Assembly (NCBI RefSeq): GCF_947490405.1
Contig: NZ_CANLGU010000001.1
Coordinates: 558,001-622,000, forward strand
DNA length: 64,000 nucleotides
Origin: an uncultured Algibacter sp.
GTDB lineage: Bacteria > Bacteroidota > Bacteroidia > Flavobacteriales > Flavobacteriaceae
Direction: 5' to 3'
Position numbers and translations under genes: made by a program. Under the pieces are notes generated by a model, which saw only the letters and a list, made by a program, of their open reading frames with translations, made no database searches and was not told the DNA's origin. This document shows positions 63,197 through 64,000 of this stretch, one piece after another; position 1 is the stretch's first letter, and every line of letters starts with the position of its first letter.

Positions 63197-63724
63197 ATGA
63201 CAAAAGAAGATTGTTTTTACTTAGGAAAAATTGTAAAAAAATATAGTTTTAAAGGTGAAGTTTTAGCAAAACTAGATACTGATCAACCAGAACTTTATGA
63301 AAATCTTGACGCTATTTTTTTAGAACTGCGCAACAATCTAGTGCCGTTTTTTGTTGAACGTTCGCAATTACACAAATCTGAATTACTTCGTATAAAATTT
63401 GAAGATGTAGATGCCGAAGCCGATGCTGATACCATCATGAAAAGCGGTCTATATTTACCTTTGGATTTATTACCAAAACTAAAAGGTAACAAATTTTACT
63501 TTCATGAAGTTATAGGCTTTACTATTAAAGACAAAAACTTTGGAAACGTTGGGATTATTAAAGCAATTAACGATACCACAGCCCAATCGCTTTTTGAAAT
63601 AGATAGAGATGGAACAGAAATCCTAATACCAATGAATGATGAATTTATTATCAATGTTGACAGAAAGCAGAAAACTATTATGGTTGAAACGCCAGAAGGC
63701 TTAATTGATCTATATATAGACTAA
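63197..63724 (+). CDS. rimM: Ribosome maturation factor RimM
   Basis: 175 residues from the ATG at 63197 (MTKEDCFYLGKIVKKYSFKGEV). An in-frame ATG at 63113 would add 28 residues derived from an intergenic repeat; I reject it. The N-terminal barrel (YLGKIVKKYSFKGEVLAKL) and PRC-like C-terminal domain (FHEVIGFTIKD, EILIPMNDEFIINVD) are typical. RimM binds S19 and assists 30S assembly. It overlaps the convergent partial gene by 4 nt; trmD and rplS do not follow. Confidence 0.95.
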   Translation: MTKEDCFYLGKIVKKYSFKGEVLAKLDTDQPELYENLDAIFLELRNNLVPFFVERSQLHKSELLRIKFEDVDAEADADTIMKSGLYLPLDLLPKLKGNKFYFHEVIGFTIKDKNFGNVGIIKAINDTTAQSLFEIDRDGTEILIPMNDEFIINVDRKQKTIMVETPEGLIDLYID

Positions 63725-64000
63725 ACAACAAAAGCTTCTCCTCTTTCAATTAAACGCGAGGTATACTGAATAATATCTCTTTGCCTAATCAATAATTTAC
63801 AAAGCTTTAAAGGCAAATTCATTTCCATCAGTAATTCATTGTATTTCTCAACACTAAATTGCTCAATTCTATAAACTTCATTTTGCAAGTTAAGCTCATC
63901 ATTAATTTGCAATGATTTTTTAAAACTTGATCTAATAAGCTTATTTCTTCTATTTAACATAATAGATTCTTGCTCTTTATCACCAAGCTTATTGACTTCT
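63721..64000 (-). CDS. Unidentified coding region, 5' end beyond the right edge
   Basis: The frame ends at 63721 and stays open to the window edge, so the ATG at 63960 is probably internal (upstream residues read EVNKLGDKEQESI). About 93 residues are visible: a basic, helical segment LNRRNKLIRSSFKKSL, then NLQNEVYRIEQFSVEKYNEL and LCKLLIRQRDIIQYTSRLI. No family is recognised. It converges on rimM with a 4-nt overlap. Confidence 0.6.
   Translation of the reverse strand, partial: EVNKLGDKEQESIMLNRRNKLIRSSFKKSLQINDELNLQNEVYRIEQFSVEKYNELLMEMNLPLKLCKLLIRQRDIIQYTSRLIERGEAFVV

Overview
The window comes from a member of the Bacteroidota, most likely a marine-type Flavobacteriaceae. It is AT-rich. 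It carries a SusC/SusD polysaccharide utilization locus (PUL), a type IX secretion (type B) sorting domain, promoters of the Bacteroidota form TAnnTTTG, a DnaE with an N-terminal exonuclease, and intergenic palindromic repeats of a kind common in this family. No species is claimed.

Layout. 1-15.3 kb is a minus-strand PUL: hybrid two-component sensor, GH3 and GH16 glycoside hydrolases, SusC, SusD and an FG-GAP/ASPIC lipoprotein running off the left edge. The GH16 + GH3 content suggests beta-1,3-glucan (laminarin-type) use. 15.5-22.7 kb is a compact redox region: an AraC-family regulator, a CxxC alkylhydroperoxidase-like protein, two tandem four-TM SPW-like proteins, a Grx-Grx-thioredoxin reductase fusion with a DUF2721-like membrane protein, and a GAPDH. 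Five promoters here, on both strands, share a ~41-bp bipartite box; in four of them it lies exactly 17 bp before the -7 element. Two promoter-proximal short ORFs (52 and 53 codons) belong to these units. I regard this as the most interesting system in the window, a probable thiol-redox or electrophile stress regulon.

23-37 kb is mostly housekeeping and conserved-unknown genes: tRNA-Leu, M20 dipeptidase, EamA transporter, DUF4407, a STAS-like protein, PhnA, YjbR, a cyclase, hemW, ruvC, a lysylphosphatidylglycerol-synthase-like membrane protein with a GT2, and a Bax-inhibitor-like protein. 37-47.5 kb holds regulatory modules: a BlaI/M56-TonB pair with large palindromic operators, a TPR histidine kinase with a NarL-like regulator, a 50-aa lipoprotein, and a LacI regulator divergent from a TonB-dependent receptor.

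47.5-52.2 kb holds a 1120-residue adhesin-like T9SS cargo gene bracketed by two copies of a ~180-bp segment that includes the 3' end of tRNA-Asp. The copies differ by a compensatory base-pair change in a hairpin, which points to a structured RNA. 52-64 kb holds DUF58, ClpP, thioredoxin, an SRPBCC/ArsR pair with two matched operators, a GIY-YIG ORF within a cluster of palindromic repeats, dnaE, a ferritin-like DUF2383 protein, a lactonase, rpsP and rimM. Two interspersed repeat families decorate the intergenic spaces, and one has created a misleading N-terminal extension on rimM.
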